A stretch of DNA of 64,000 nucleotides from an uncultured Pelagibacteraceae bacterium (GTDB lineage Bacteria > Pseudomonadota > Alphaproteobacteria > Pelagibacterales > Pelagibacteraceae), in NCBI GenBank assembly GCA_902530215.1, contig CABZZR010000005.1, positions 1 through 64,000 of the forward strand, in the 5' to 3' direction. A program made the translations under genes and the position numbers. Below the pieces are notes generated by a model. It was not told the origin of the DNA and made no database searches. It worked only from the letters and a program-made list of their open reading frames with translations. Positions 40,709 through 50,910 of this stretch are shown piece by piece. Each line of letters starts with the position of its first letter. The first letter of the stretch is position 1.

Positions 40709-42333
40709 TTGGTCTCCTTAGCTTTCTTTCTTAATTCAAATTTTTGAATTTTACCCGTTGATGTTTTTGGTAGTTCACAAAATTCTATTTTTTTAGGAAC
40801 TTTAAAACTAGCTAAAGTTTCCTTACAAAAATTAATTAGTTCTTTTTCTGTAACAGGTTTGTCTTTAACAGACTCAATAAATGCACAAGGAACTTCCCCC
40901 CATTTTTCATCTGGTTTCGCTACGACTGCAGCTATAGATACGGAAGGATGTTTTGCTAATGTATTTTCTATTTCTATTGAAGATATATTCTCACCACCAG
41001 AAATAATTATATCTTTAGACCTATCTTGAATTTTCACATAACCATCGGGATGCATAACAGCTAGATCTCCAGTATGAAACCATCCTCCTTTCATTGCTTT
41101 GTCGGTAGCATCTTTATCTTTGAAGTAACCTTTCATAACCACATTTCCCCTGATCATTATTTCCCCGATTGTTTTGCCATCCTTTGGAACTTCCTTCATA
41201 GTCTCGGGGTCCATAATTGTTACACCTTCTGTATTAGGATACCTTACTCCTTGTCTGGCTTTAATTTCATTTTGTTTTTCCTCATCTAGTTCATCCCATG
41301 CTTCGTTCCACGCACATTGTGTTACATGACCATACGTCTCTGTAAGCCCATATACATGCATGACTTCAAAACCAAGGCTTTTCATCTTTTTAAAAATAAT
41401 ACTTGGTGGTGGAGCTCCAGCAGTTAATACATAAACTTTTTGTTTTAATTTTTTACGGTGACTTTCGGGAGCCCCTGTAATCATATTAAGTACGATTGGT
41501 GCTCCGCCAAAATGCGTTACGTTATGTTTATCAATTAACTCAAAAATCTTTTTAATATCAATGTTTCTTAAACAAATTGTTCTTCCATTTAACATAGGAA
41601 CAGTCCAGGGATAGCACCATCCATTGCAATGAAACATTGGCACGATAGTTAAAAAGTTTAATCGGTTTGGCATATTCCAAGCTGCCGCAGAACCTGTTGA
41701 CATTAAATATGATCCTCGATGATGATACACCACACCCTTTGGATTTCCTGTCGTACCCGATGTATAGCTTAATGAGATAGCTTGCCATTCATTATCTGGC
41801 ATTTTCCATTGATAATTTTCGTCACCGGTACTTAAAAATTGTTCATACTCTAAGTCGCCAATCTTTTCTAATTTTGATTGATTCGCAAGTTTATCATTTA
41901 TATCTATAACAATAATTTTTCTTTTTATTGTGCTTAATGCTTTTTTAACTTCTCCATGAAGCTGTCTATCTACAACTAGAACTTTGGCTTCACTGTGATC
42001 CAAAATGTAGGCGATGGTTTTAGCATCTAGTCTAATATTAATTGTATTTAATACTGCGCCAGTCATTGGAACAGAATAATGAGCCTCAAAAATTTCTGGA
42101 GTATTAAAAGCTAAAAATGAAACTGTATCTCCCTTGCTTATACCAATTTTCTCTAATGCACTCGCAAATTTAATGCATCTTTTATACACCTCGATCCATG
42201 TATATTTTCTATCTTCATAAATTATTGCTTCATAATTTGGATAAATATCTTTAGCTCTTTCAAGGAAAGATAAGGGTGTTAATGGAACAAAATTCGCATT
42301 ATTTTTATCAAGATTTTTTTCGTAATGGCTCAT
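40705..42333 (-). CDS. dmdB: Acyl-CoA synthetase, probable MMPA-CoA ligase (DmdB-type)
   Basis: ATP-dependent activation of a carboxylic acid to its CoA thioester; by context, methylmercaptopropionate. Adenylate-forming motifs: LSYTSGTTGNPKGVVYHH, GWFHTGDLAVMHPDGYV, and the catalytic Lys in PKTSTGKIQKFELRKK. 542 residues, matching DmdB. Substrate specificity cannot be read from these motifs, and medium-chain acids are alternatives. A Shine-Dalgarno for the downstream hydrolase lies in its last codons. Confidence 0.85.
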   Translation of the reverse strand: MSHYEKNLDKNNANFVPLTPLSFLERAKDIYPNYEAIIYEDRKYTWIEVYKRCIKFASALEKIGISKGDTVSFLAFNTPEIFEAHYSVPMTGAVLNTINIRLDAKTIAYILDHSEAKVLVVDRQLHGEVKKALSTIKRKIIVIDINDKLANQSKLEKIGDLEYEQFLSTGDENYQWKMPDNEWQAISLSYTSGTTGNPKGVVYHHRGSYLMSTGSAAAWNMPNRLNFLTIVPMFHCNGWCYPWTVPMLNGRTICLRNIDIKKIFELIDKHNVTHFGGAPIVLNMITGAPESHRKKLKQKVYVLTAGAPPPSIIFKKMKSLGFEVMHVYGLTETYGHVTQCAWNEAWDELDEEKQNEIKARQGVRYPNTEGVTIMDPETMKEVPKDGKTIGEIMIRGNVVMKGYFKDKDATDKAMKGGWFHTGDLAVMHPDGYVKIQDRSKDIIISGGENISSIEIENTLAKHPSVSIAAVVAKPDEKWGEVPCAFIESVKDKPVTEKELINFCKETLASFKVPKKIEFCELPKTSTGKIQKFELRKKAKETN

Positions 42334-42339
42334 AATAAA

Positions 42340-43236
42340 TTAACTTATTTTAGATTCTTTTATAATTTCTGCAATTACTTCTTCTTTTTTATGTCCCATC
42401 AAGTGAATCCCACTAACTCCTTTAATTTCGCGAAAAATCTGAATTAATTCAAGACAAATTTTTTTACTTTCTTCCTTTTGATCTTTTGCTTGCTCTAATC
42501 TTTTAACAATTTCATCAGGAACATCTACACCAAACAAGTTATCATTCATCCATTTTGCACTTTTTGCTGAAGCAAAAGGCCCTAAACCAATTAAAAATGA
42601 TGTTTTTTCCAAAATTCCTGCATCTTCTAATACTTTCATGTATTCCTCTAATTTTTTTGCTTCAAAAACATATTGGGTTTGGAAAAAATCAATTCCATTT
42701 TTAATTTTTGCCGAAATTTTTTCTATATCTGGTTTTCCTTTTGAAGGAACTTCGGCTCCGCCAATAAACAATTTAGGAGCAGGTTCAATAGCTCTTCCTG
42801 ATGGAAATTTTTTATCTTTTCTCATCATATTAGCTGTTGCAACTAATGTTGCGCTGTCAATATCTTTAGCTGGTTTTGTTTCTGGTTGATCGCCTGTTTT
42901 CGGATCATCTCCAGATAGACATAGAATATTATGAACACCTAATGCTGAAGCTCCTACTAAATCACCTTGGATTGCTAAGCGATTACGGTCACGAACTGTT
43001 AATTGTAATATTGGGTCAATATCATCTTGAACTAAAATAATTGCAGCAGTAAGTGCTGACATATGTACTTTAGCACCTGGACTATCAGTAACATTAACGG
43101 CATCGGCTATGTTTTTTAGAGGTTTTACTTTTTTTAACAAAGTTTCTTTATTTGCCGCATCAGGAGGTGTCGTTTCTGCAGTAAAGACAAATTTGCCATC
43201 GTGCAACTTCTTTTGAAGTAAGCTGTTAAATTCCAT
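42340..43236 (-). CDS. metF: Methylenetetrahydrofolate reductase-like protein
   Basis: FAD-dependent TIM-barrel enzyme interconverting methyl- and methylene-tetrahydrofolate. FVFTAETTPPDAANKETLL at the N-terminus, VNVTDSPGAKVHMSAL, and LQLTVRDRNRLAIQGDLVGASALG are family-typical; the early Glu in TAETTPP fits the catalytic residue. 298 residues. Beside dmdA it could oxidise the methyl-THF made from DMSP, the reverse of the usual direction, feeding formaldehyde-level C1 units; alternatively it is the cell's MetF for methionine. Both readings are open. Confidence 0.85.
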   Translation of the reverse strand: MEFNSLLQKKLHDGKFVFTAETTPPDAANKETLLKKVKPLKNIADAVNVTDSPGAKVHMSALTAAIILVQDDIDPILQLTVRDRNRLAIQGDLVGASALGVHNILCLSGDDPKTGDQPETKPAKDIDSATLVATANMMRKDKKFPSGRAIEPAPKLFIGGAEVPSKGKPDIEKISAKIKNGIDFFQTQYVFEAKKLEEYMKVLEDAGILEKTSFLIGLGPFASAKSAKWMNDNLFGVDVPDEIVKRLEQAKDQKEESKKICLELIQIFREIKGVSGIHLMGHKKEEVIAEIIKESKIS

Positions 43237-43237
43237 T

Positions 43238-45007
43238 TTAGTTAAATTTAAAATCCATTATATAATTACTTCCTGAAATTGCAGATTTATAATGGGAATT
43301 TATTCTAGGTAAAACTCTTTTAAAGAAAAAATTCGCAGTTTCGATTTTATCTTCAAAAAACTTTTTATTGTTATTCAATTCTTGATAGCTAACATCTAAA
43401 ACTTTTAGCCAAGAATAAGCAAGTGCAATTAAGCCTAAAACCTTTAAATAGTCGTTACAAGCTGCACTTACATCATCTTTGGAATTTGTCATTTTTTCTT
43501 TAATCCAACTTGTAAAATTTATAGTTATTTTTAAATATTCATCCAATTCTTCAGCTAACGGCTTTATTTTTTCTTGATTTTTATTTTTTTTAATTTCTTC
43601 TTCAATTAAATTTAAATAACGTCCAATAATATCTTTATCTTTGGTAACAAGTTTTCTAAAAACTAGATCAATAGCTTGAACTGAGTTTGTTCCTTCATAA
43701 ATTGGAGTGATCCTATTATCTCTGTAAAGCTGTTCTATACCTTGATCTTTTGTATAACCATAACCGCCAAAGATTTGCATAGCTTCACTGGTAATCTCCA
43801 TTCCCATATCACTAAATAAGGATTTAACAACTGGAGTCATTAATGAAACAAAGTCTAGAGCTTCTTCTTTAATTTTATTATCTTCATGGTGTAAGCTAAC
43901 TTCAGTTTGTTGAGCCAACCAAAAACTTAAAGCTCTTTCACCTTCTATAATTGATTTCATATTTAATAATGTTCTTCTGATGTCAGCATGGTCGATAATT
44001 AGGTCTGCTCCATTTTTTGTTTTACTATTATTTGATTTTCCCTGCTTTCTTTCTTTTGAATAGTTTAGCGCATTCTGATAAGCAATTTCTGATAATCCTA
44101 ATCCTTGTAAACCAACAACGATTCTTTCTAAATTCATCATAGTGAACATTGAACTCAGTCCTTTGTTTTTGGGTCCAATCATATATCCGACCGCTTCATC
44201 AAAATTTAAAACACATGTAGCAGATCCCCTAATTCCCATTTTACTTTCGATTGAGTTAGTTGAAATACCATTTCTAGGTCCTAGGGACCCGTCCTCTTTT
44301 ACCTGAACTTTTGGTACCAGAAATAAACTAATTCCTTTTGTACCTAGGGGTGCGTCAGGAGTTCTGGCAAGTACTAAATGTATAATGTTTTCTGTAAGAT
44401 CTTGATCGCCAGAAGTTATAAATATTTTTTGACCAGTTAATTTAAAGGTGCCATCTTTTTGTTCGATAGCTTTAGTTTTTAATAATCCTAAATCAGTGCC
44501 ACAAACTGGTTCTGTAAGGCACATTGTTCCACTCCAAGTACCTTTTACCATGTTAGGTAAAAATTTTTTCTTTATGGAATCGCTTCCATGGCGAAGTATA
44601 CAATTATAAGCACCAATACTAAGTTCACTGTAAAGTTTAAAAGAAAGACTAGCGGCAGATAACATTTCATCAAAAAATGAGCTAATAGTTTTTGGCATTC
44701 CTTGACCGCCGTATTCTGGATCGCAAGATAAGGAAACCCACCCATCATCAATAAATTTTTTGTAAGCTTCTTTGTATCCTGGTGGTGTTCTAACTACACC
44801 ATTTTCTAATTTTGCCGGCGTTTCATCTCCAGCTTTTGCCAAGGGAAGTATTAAATTCTCAGTTAATTTTGCAGCTTGCTCTAATATATCTTTTGCAAGT
44901 TCAGGATTAACTTCTTTATATTTTTCAAGTGAGTTGTAATGAGAATTATCTCTTAATTTTTCAAAGAGAAACATCATATCATCTACTGGTGCTCTATAAG
45001 TTGCCAT
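43238..45007 (-). CDS. dmdC: Acyl-CoA dehydrogenase, probable MMPA-CoA dehydrogenase (DmdC-type)
   Basis: FAD enzyme introducing a C2-C3 double bond into an acyl-CoA, by context MMPA-CoA to methylthioacryloyl-CoA. Acyl-CoA dehydrogenase motifs: MCLTEPVCGTDLGLLKTKA, FITSGDQDLTENI, and the catalytic Glu in ITPIYEGTNSVQAID. 589 residues with a C-terminal helical extension, the length typical of DmdC and longer than common short-chain enzymes (about 380). Its start overlaps the preceding gene's stop by one base. Confidence 0.86.
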   Translation of the reverse strand: MATYRAPVDDMMFLFEKLRDNSHYNSLEKYKEVNPELAKDILEQAAKLTENLILPLAKAGDETPAKLENGVVRTPPGYKEAYKKFIDDGWVSLSCDPEYGGQGMPKTISSFFDEMLSAASLSFKLYSELSIGAYNCILRHGSDSIKKKFLPNMVKGTWSGTMCLTEPVCGTDLGLLKTKAIEQKDGTFKLTGQKIFITSGDQDLTENIIHLVLARTPDAPLGTKGISLFLVPKVQVKEDGSLGPRNGISTNSIESKMGIRGSATCVLNFDEAVGYMIGPKNKGLSSMFTMMNLERIVVGLQGLGLSEIAYQNALNYSKERKQGKSNNSKTKNGADLIIDHADIRRTLLNMKSIIEGERALSFWLAQQTEVSLHHEDNKIKEEALDFVSLMTPVVKSLFSDMGMEITSEAMQIFGGYGYTKDQGIEQLYRDNRITPIYEGTNSVQAIDLVFRKLVTKDKDIIGRYLNLIEEEIKKNKNQEKIKPLAEELDEYLKITINFTSWIKEKMTNSKDDVSAACNDYLKVLGLIALAYSWLKVLDVSYQELNNNKKFFEDKIETANFFFKRVLPRINSHYKSAISGSNYIMDFKFN

Positions 45008-47235
45008 TAATTCACCAAAGGTTTTCCTGTTGAAAGTGTATGTTTTATTCTAGCTTGAGTTTTTTCCATTTCAATAAGCTTAACAAAAGCATCTAACTCT
45101 AAGGCATACATATCGTCTTCTGATAATTCTTTATTAATATTAGTGTTTCCTCCGCTTAGTACAAAAGCTAATTTTTTTCCGACTTCCATTCCATGCTCCA
45201 AAATTTTCTTCTCTTGAAAAAGTTTTTCAAGAGTTTGATGCATCTTACCTCTTACTTGATCTCCTGATAAGTTAAAAGTTGGCTGTTGCGGCGGTTTATA
45301 CCCTACTTTTTTTTCATTTATCAAATCTTGAGAAACTGAAAGTAATTTATTTCTATTCATGATACTTTTGTCTTTTTCTAATAAAAACTTGTATGGTTTA
45401 GCTTCTATTGGTGAGCTAGCTGTTTTGCCATAACCAATAATATCAAATACTTTTTGTGGGGCAAAGTCAGGATCTTTTTTAGCTTCTTGGGTTTGCGTCC
45501 ATCTATAAAGCATGTTTGTAGTCCCACCACCAGCAGGTATTAATCCTACAATTGTTTCAACTAGGCCTGTAACAATATTGGTATGAGCAACCACATAGTC
45601 ACTTTGGACTAAAACCTCAAAGCCACCACCCAAAGCCAATCCGGATGGAGCAGAAATAACCAAATTATTAGAATATTTCAATTGCTTACAGGTCATTTGG
45701 AAATGATAAATAAATTTTTCAATTGCTTTCCAATTTTTCTCTTTAGCAAATTCCATGACATAATTTAGATTAACTCCTGCTGAGAACTGCATTCCTTCAT
45801 TTATAATAATTAAATTTTTATCAGATGCTTTTTTTAAAGCATCCATTGATTTGTAATCTAATGTATTGGCCTTTGTATTAAATTCTACAATTTTATAATC
45901 TTTATATTGGTATGTGATAGCTGAGGCATTATCTTTATCAATTTTTGCTAACTGCTTAACTTTTCCTAAAGTTTCTAAATTTGTATAATTTTGTCTTTTG
46001 CCATAAAAAGATTCTGTTTTTTTATTATAAAGATTTTTAATAAATTCATTTGCTTTTAGTTTGTTGTCTTTTTCTACAAAAAATTTCACTCCCAGTTCCT
46101 CAAGCATTTCGAATGGACCTTTTGTCCAATTAAAACCCAGTCTCATAGCTTCATCAATGTTATTATAATCTTTAGTTACATTTGGGATAAGAGATGATGC
46201 GTAAAGAATAATTTTTGAAACTACAGACCATGCATATTTTCCATATTTATCATTTCTTAAAACAAGTTCTTTTAGATCAATTTTTTCGTCCAGATTTAGA
46301 TCAATTTTTTTAGATGGGGAATACTCTCTAGTTATTAAATTAATTGCTTCTAAAATTTTCTTTCCATCTTTTTTATTCATCCTGTAAAAACCACCTTTTC
46401 CTTTTCTTCCGGTGTAACCTGTTTCAATTAAATTTTTAACAAGTGGGATCTCTTGAGCAACTTCATGAAAAACATCAGAGCTTGGTAATTCTTTTAAAAA
46501 ACTTTTTAAAACATCAGCCATTAAATCTATGCCAATCAAATCATACAAACCAAACACTCCAGTTTTAGGAATACCCATAGGTCTTCCAAAAACAGCATCG
46601 GCTTCTTCTATACTTAAATTCATTTTGATGGCTTCTGTCATAGCTACTTGCATAGCATAAACTCCAACTCTATTACCTAAAAAACCTGGAGTATCTTTAC
46701 AAATAATTACACCTTTGCCCAAGCTATCTTCGCAAAAATTTTTTAAAAAATTTATTTTATTTAAGTCATTTGAAGTTTCACTAACAATTTCTAACAATCC
46801 CATATATCTTACGGGATTAAAAAAATGAGTAATACAAAAATCTTTTTTATCTTTTTCAGACATTTTTTCAGATAAAACTTTTAAAGGAATGGTTGATGTA
46901 TTCGATGAAATTATCGAGTCAGGCTTTCTTGCTTTTGAAATTTTTTCATAAAGATTATGTTTTATATCTATACGTTCAACAACAGCTTCTACTATCCAAT
47001 CAGCTTTTCCCACTAAGTCAAAATTATCTTCTATATTACCAACTTTAATATTATCAATTTTACTTTTATCAATTAGTAAAGGAGGACGAGATTCAAATAT
47101 TTTTTTTTTTGCCTTTTCTGATATTTCGGTTTTTAGATCTAATAATATAACTGGTATGTCGGCATTACATAATTGGGCAGCAATACCACTTCCCATAGTT
47201 CCTGAGCCAATGACAACTACATTTTTTATATTCAT
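45007..47235 (-). CDS. Bifunctional 3-hydroxyacyl-CoA dehydrogenase/enoyl-CoA hydratase (FadN-like)
   Basis: Two fused domains in the FadN order: an NAD-binding 3-hydroxyacyl-CoA dehydrogenase first (VVIGSGTMGSGIAAQLC, catalytic His in CITHFFNPVRYMGL), then a crotonase domain (about 440-690). Both hydratase glutamates are present, in GLALGGGFEVLVQSD and GLVETIVGLIPAGGG. 742 residues. No thiolase gene is nearby, so this is unlikely to be a full beta-oxidation set. In the DMSP module it may hydrate methylthioacryloyl-CoA, the step DmdD does elsewhere. It heads the DMSP module, 11 bases after leuB. Confidence 0.85.
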   Translation of the reverse strand: MNIKNVVVIGSGTMGSGIAAQLCNADIPVILLDLKTEISEKAKKKIFESRPPLLIDKSKIDNIKVGNIEDNFDLVGKADWIVEAVVERIDIKHNLYEKISKARKPDSIISSNTSTIPLKVLSEKMSEKDKKDFCITHFFNPVRYMGLLEIVSETSNDLNKINFLKNFCEDSLGKGVIICKDTPGFLGNRVGVYAMQVAMTEAIKMNLSIEEADAVFGRPMGIPKTGVFGLYDLIGIDLMADVLKSFLKELPSSDVFHEVAQEIPLVKNLIETGYTGRKGKGGFYRMNKKDGKKILEAINLITREYSPSKKIDLNLDEKIDLKELVLRNDKYGKYAWSVVSKIILYASSLIPNVTKDYNNIDEAMRLGFNWTKGPFEMLEELGVKFFVEKDNKLKANEFIKNLYNKKTESFYGKRQNYTNLETLGKVKQLAKIDKDNASAITYQYKDYKIVEFNTKANTLDYKSMDALKKASDKNLIIINEGMQFSAGVNLNYVMEFAKEKNWKAIEKFIYHFQMTCKQLKYSNNLVISAPSGLALGGGFEVLVQSDYVVAHTNIVTGLVETIVGLIPAGGGTTNMLYRWTQTQEAKKDPDFAPQKVFDIIGYGKTASSPIEAKPYKFLLEKDKSIMNRNKLLSVSQDLINEKKVGYKPPQQPTFNLSGDQVRGKMHQTLEKLFQEKKILEHGMEVGKKLAFVLSGGNTNINKELSEDDMYALELDAFVKLIEMEKTQARIKHTLSTGKPLVN

Positions 47236-47246
47236 TGGAGCAGATA

Positions 47247-48353
47247 CTATTTAAGTTTTGAAATAATTGCATCCCCCATTTGAGATGTGGACACTTCTTT
47301 TTTGCCTTTAGACAAAATATCTTTAGTTCTTAAACCGTCATCAAGAACTTTTTGCACAGCCTGATCTAGATTATCCGCTTCTTTCTCTAAATCTAAAGAA
47401 TATCTAAGAGCCATAGAAAAGCTTAAGATAGTTGCGATTGGATTTGATATCCCTTTGCCAGCTATATCTGGCGCTGAACCGTGTACAGGTTCGTACATAG
47501 ATCTCGTTTTACCATTCTTATCTTTTACACCTAGGGATGCTGATGGTAAAAGTCCAAGGGACCCGGTCAACATAGCTGATTCATCTGAAAGAATATCTCC
47601 AAAAAGATTATCTGTTACAATCACATCAAATTGCTTTGGGTTTTTTAAAAGTTGCATGGCACAATTGTCTGCAAGCATATGCTCTAATTCAATATCAGGA
47701 AATTCATTATCTTTAACTGACTGAACCTCTTCCCTCCAAAGTAATCCTGCTTCCATAACGTTTGATTTTTCACATGAAGTAACTTTTTTATTTCTTTTTT
47801 TGGCCAATTCAAAAGCAACTCTAGCCACCCTTTTTATTTCACTGCTTGTGTATATATGCGTGTTAATTCCTTTTCGCTCACCATTTTCAATTGGTTTAAT
47901 CCCTCTTGGTTCGCCAAAATAAATTCCACCCGTGAGCTCTCGCACAATCATAATGTCTAGACCTGATACAATTTCAGGCTTTAAGCTAGATGCATCAACC
48001 AATTGTTTAAAGCAAATTGCCGGCCTTAGATTAGCAAAAAGTTTTAATTCTTTTCTTAGTTTCAAAAGAGCACGTTCTGGTCTTTTAGAAAATTCTAAAT
48101 TATCCCATTTGGGTCCACCTACAGCACCTAAGATTACAGCATCTGCCTCTAGTGCCTTATAAAAAACTTCATCAGTTATTGGATTTTTATGTTTATCAAA
48201 TGAAGCTCCGCCGATTAAATCCTCCTCACATTGGAAATTTAAAGATTTTTTAGAATTTAACCATTCTATTATTTTTTTAACTTCCTGAACAACTTCGGGG
48301 CCAACACCATCACCTGGTAATAATAAAATTTTTTTCATTTTTTGTTTTTTCAT
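47247..48353 (-). CDS. leuB: 3-isopropylmalate dehydrogenase
   Basis: NAD-dependent oxidation of 3-isopropylmalate in leucine synthesis. [14 protein letters not shown] at the start, [33 protein letters not shown] and [18 protein letters not shown] are diagnostic. ATG 48353 gives 368 residues; ATG 48338, five codons in, begins the conserved part and is equally plausible. No SD is evident for either, so translation is probably coupled to leuD. Confidence 0.96.
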   Translation of the reverse strand: MKKQKMKKILLLPGDGVGPEVVQEVKKIIEWLNSKKSLNFQCEEDLIGGASFDKHKNPITDEVFYKALEADAVILGAVGGPKWDNLEFSKRPERALLKLRKELKLFANLRPAICFKQLVDASSLKPEIVSGLDIMIVRELTGGIYFGEPRGIKPIENGERKGINTHIYTSSEIKRVARVAFELAKKRNKKVTSCEKSNVMEAGLLWREEVQSVKDNEFPDIELEHMLADNCAMQLLKNPKQFDVIVTDNLFGDILSDESAMLTGSLGLLPSASLGVKDKNGKTRSMYEPVHGSAPDIAGKGISNPIATILSFSMALRYSLDLEKEADNLDQAVQKVLDDGLRTKDILSKGKKEVSTSQMGDAIISKLK

Positions 48354-48354
48354 T

Positions 48355-48954
48355 TTAATATAACCATGGCTTGCTTGATTTTATTTTTTTTTCATATGCA
48401 GATATGCTCTCTACTTTTTCTAAAGAAAGATCAATATCATCAAAACCTTTCAATAAGCAGTCTTTTTTAAAATTATCTACTTCAAAATCAATTTTGCCCT
48501 GACTACAAATTATCTTTTGTTCGTTAAGATTTATTTCAATCATTTCTTGTTGATCTGCAGATTTTGCCAACATTTGAATTTTTTCCTCATCTAAAATTAT
48601 TGGCAACATACCATTTTTGAAACAATTATTATAAAATATATCAGCGAAACTTGAGCTTATTACACATTTAATTCCAAAATCTAGTAACGCCCATGGAGCA
48701 TGTTCTCTCGAAGAACCACATCCAAAATTTTTTCCAGCAATTAAAATTTTCGACTTATCATAAGGTTTTTTGTTTAAAATAAAATTTTGAATTTTGTTTC
48801 CATCATCATTATATCTCATTTCAAAAAATAAATTCTTTCCAAGTCCAGTCCTCTTTATAGTTTTTAAAAATTGTTTAGGAATTATCATATCAGTGTCTAC
48901 ATTTATCATAGGTAGATATGCTGGTATGCTTGATAATTTTTCAAATTTTTCCAT
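48355..48954 (-). CDS. leuD: 3-isopropylmalate dehydratase small subunit
   Basis: Swivelling domain of the isopropylmalate isomerase. [18 protein letters not shown] and [15 protein letters not shown] are conserved substrate-site motifs. 199 residues, normal. Six bases after leuC in the operon direction. Confidence 0.96.
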   Translation of the reverse strand: MEKFEKLSSIPAYLPMINVDTDMIIPKQFLKTIKRTGLGKNLFFEMRYNDDGNKIQNFILNKKPYDKSKILIAGKNFGCGSSREHAPWALLDFGIKCVISSSFADIFYNNCFKNGMLPIILDEEKIQMLAKSADQQEMIEINLNEQKIICSQGKIDFEVDNFKKDCLLKGFDDIDLSLEKVESISAYEKKIKSSKPWLY

Positions 48955-48960
48955 TATATT

Positions 48961-50358
48961 TTAAAATTTTCTAACATCTGCTAAAAAGCCTTTTATAGCT
49001 GCCGCTGCAGCCATAGCAGGACTAACTAGATGAGTTCTTCCTCCACGACCTTGACGTCCTTCAAAATTTCTGTTTGAAGTGGATGCACACCTTTCTTTTG
49101 GATTTAATTTGTCAGCATTCATTGCTAAACACATTGAGCACCCTGGTTCTCTCCATTCAAAACCAGAATTTATAAATATTTTATCAATTCCCTCTTGTTC
49201 GGCTTGCTTTTTGACTAAACCTGATCCCGGAACAACCATAGCATTTATATGTTTAGCTATCGTTTTATTTTTCAAAATTTTAGCTGCATCTCTTAAATCT
49301 TCAATACGTCCATTAGTACAACTTCCAATAAAAATTCTATCTACTTTTATGTCGGTGATTTTTGTATTTGGTTTAAGTCCCATATATTCAAGAGAACGTA
49401 TCATTGAGAGTTTTTTTTCGTTATTTTTTTCTTTTTGTGGGTCTGGAACATAGCCCTCAATAGAAATAGTGTCTTGAGGTGATGTTCCCCATGTTACCAT
49501 TGGACTAATTTCATTGCCCTCAATTAAAACCTCATTATCAAATTTAGATCCTGCGTCTGATTTAAGATTAGACCAATATTCAATGGCTTTATCCCAATTG
49601 GAACCCTTGGGTGATTTTGGTTTATTTTTTAAATAATTAAAAGTTTTTTCATCAGGAGCAATTAAGCCCGCACGAGCACCAGCCTCAATAGTCATATTAC
49701 ATACGGTCATTCTTTGTTCAACACTAAGGTCCTCTATTATTTTGCCAGCATATTCTATAACTGAACCAGTTCCTCCTGCTGTTCCTATTTTACCAATAAT
49801 TTGTAAAATTACATCTTTAGCAGTTACACCAACTGGTAAACTTCCATTAACTTTTATGCGTAAATTTTTTGATTTTTTTTGAATTAATGTTTGTGTTGCT
49901 AATACATGTTCAACTTCTGAGGTTCCAATGCCAAAAGCTAAAGCTCCAAATGCGCCATGAGTTGCTGTATGACTGTCTCCACAAACAATTACCGATCCTG
50001 GTTGTGTAAAACCTTGTTCAGGTCCAATGATATGTACTATTCCTTGTCGACTGTCATCCATATCAAAAATTTCAATATTAAATTCGTCACAATTTTTTCT
50101 TAAAGTTTCGACCTGTATTCTTGATTCTTCATCATTAATACCTTTTGAACGATCGGTTGTAGGAACATTATGATCTGCAACGGCTAAAGTAAAATTTGGA
50201 CATCTAACTTTTCTGTTTGATATTCTTAATCCTTCAAAGGCTTGTGGGCTAGTTACTTCATGGATTAAATGTCTATCAACATATAAAAGTGTAGTGCCAT
50301 CATTTTGTTGATGCACAACATGTTCATCCCATATTTTATCGTAAAGTGTTTTGGACAT
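48961..50358 (-). CDS. leuC: 3-isopropylmalate dehydratase large subunit
   Basis: Aconitase-family iron-sulfur subunit. Cluster cysteines are in [17 protein letters not shown] and [32 protein letters not shown] is the substrate segment. 465 residues. It follows rplS after 11 bases, the rplS-leuCDB order found across Alphaproteobacteria. Confidence 0.97.
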   Translation of the reverse strand: MSKTLYDKIWDEHVVHQQNDGTTLLYVDRHLIHEVTSPQAFEGLRISNRKVRCPNFTLAVADHNVPTTDRSKGINDEESRIQVETLRKNCDEFNIEIFDMDDSRQGIVHIIGPEQGFTQPGSVIVCGDSHTATHGAFGALAFGIGTSEVEHVLATQTLIQKKSKNLRIKVNGSLPVGVTAKDVILQIIGKIGTAGGTGSVIEYAGKIIEDLSVEQRMTVCNMTIEAGARAGLIAPDEKTFNYLKNKPKSPKGSNWDKAIEYWSNLKSDAGSKFDNEVLIEGNEISPMVTWGTSPQDTISIEGYVPDPQKEKNNEKKLSMIRSLEYMGLKPNTKITDIKVDRIFIGSCTNGRIEDLRDAAKILKNKTIAKHINAMVVPGSGLVKKQAEQEGIDKIFINSGFEWREPGCSMCLAMNADKLNPKERCASTSNRNFEGRQGRGGRTHLVSPAMAAAAAIKGFLADVRKF

Positions 50359-50369
50359 TTAGAAAAAAA

Positions 50370-50900
50370 TTATTTTTTCTTTTCAAGATCTTTATTTTGA
50401 AGTGTTTTTTTTACTTCCTTTTTTTTTGTTTCAATTTTCTTTGTTTCAATCTTCTCTTCAGAAGTTTCTTTTAACTCTTTCTCAACTTTTTCTTCTTCTA
50501 AATCAGTTTTAACATCAATCTCAATTCCCATTTTTCTTTTAATCTTTTCAGCAATTCTTGCAGATTTGCCAGTTCTATCTCTTAAATAATATAGTTTAGC
50601 TCTTTTAACGCTACCAGATCTAATAACTTTGATTGAACTAATTATTGGGCTATATAAAGCAAAGGTTCTTTCAACCCCCTCGCCGAAAGAAATTTTTCTA
50701 ACCGTAAATGACGAATTCACACTTCTACTTTTTTTAGCAATACAAAGCCCTTCAAAATATTGAATTCTCTCTCTTTTTCCTTCAACAATTCTTACTCCTA
50801 CCCTAACAATATCTCCTGCAAAAAAAACTGGTATTTTTTTTGATGTTTGCATTTTTTCAAAATTCTCTTTGTTTATATCTTCAATATTTGTCATCTGCAT
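50370..50900 (-). CDS. rplS: 50S ribosomal protein L19 with charged C-terminal tail
   Basis: Large-subunit protein at the 30S/50S interface. Core (about residues 1-115) with [36 protein letters not shown] and [13 protein letters not shown]. Residues about 125-176 form a Lys/Glu-rich low-complexity extension beyond the usual length of 115-120. Follows trmD after 10 bases. Confidence 0.95.
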   Translation of the reverse strand: MQMTNIEDINKENFEKMQTSKKIPVFFAGDIVRVGVRIVEGKRERIQYFEGLCIAKKSRSVNSSFTVRKISFGEGVERTFALYSPIISSIKVIRSGSVKRAKLYYLRDRTGKSARIAEKIKRKMGIEIDVKTDLEEEKVEKELKETSEEKIETKKIETKKKEVKKTLQNKDLEKKK

Positions 50901-50910
50901 ATTATCTATT

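Noticed and set aside
38811-47235. Reading the DMSP module as fatty-acid beta-oxidation
   Set aside because: There is an acyl-CoA ligase, dehydrogenase and hydratase/dehydrogenase, but no thiolase, and dmdA and a MetF-like gene are embedded; the DMSP interpretation explains the set better.
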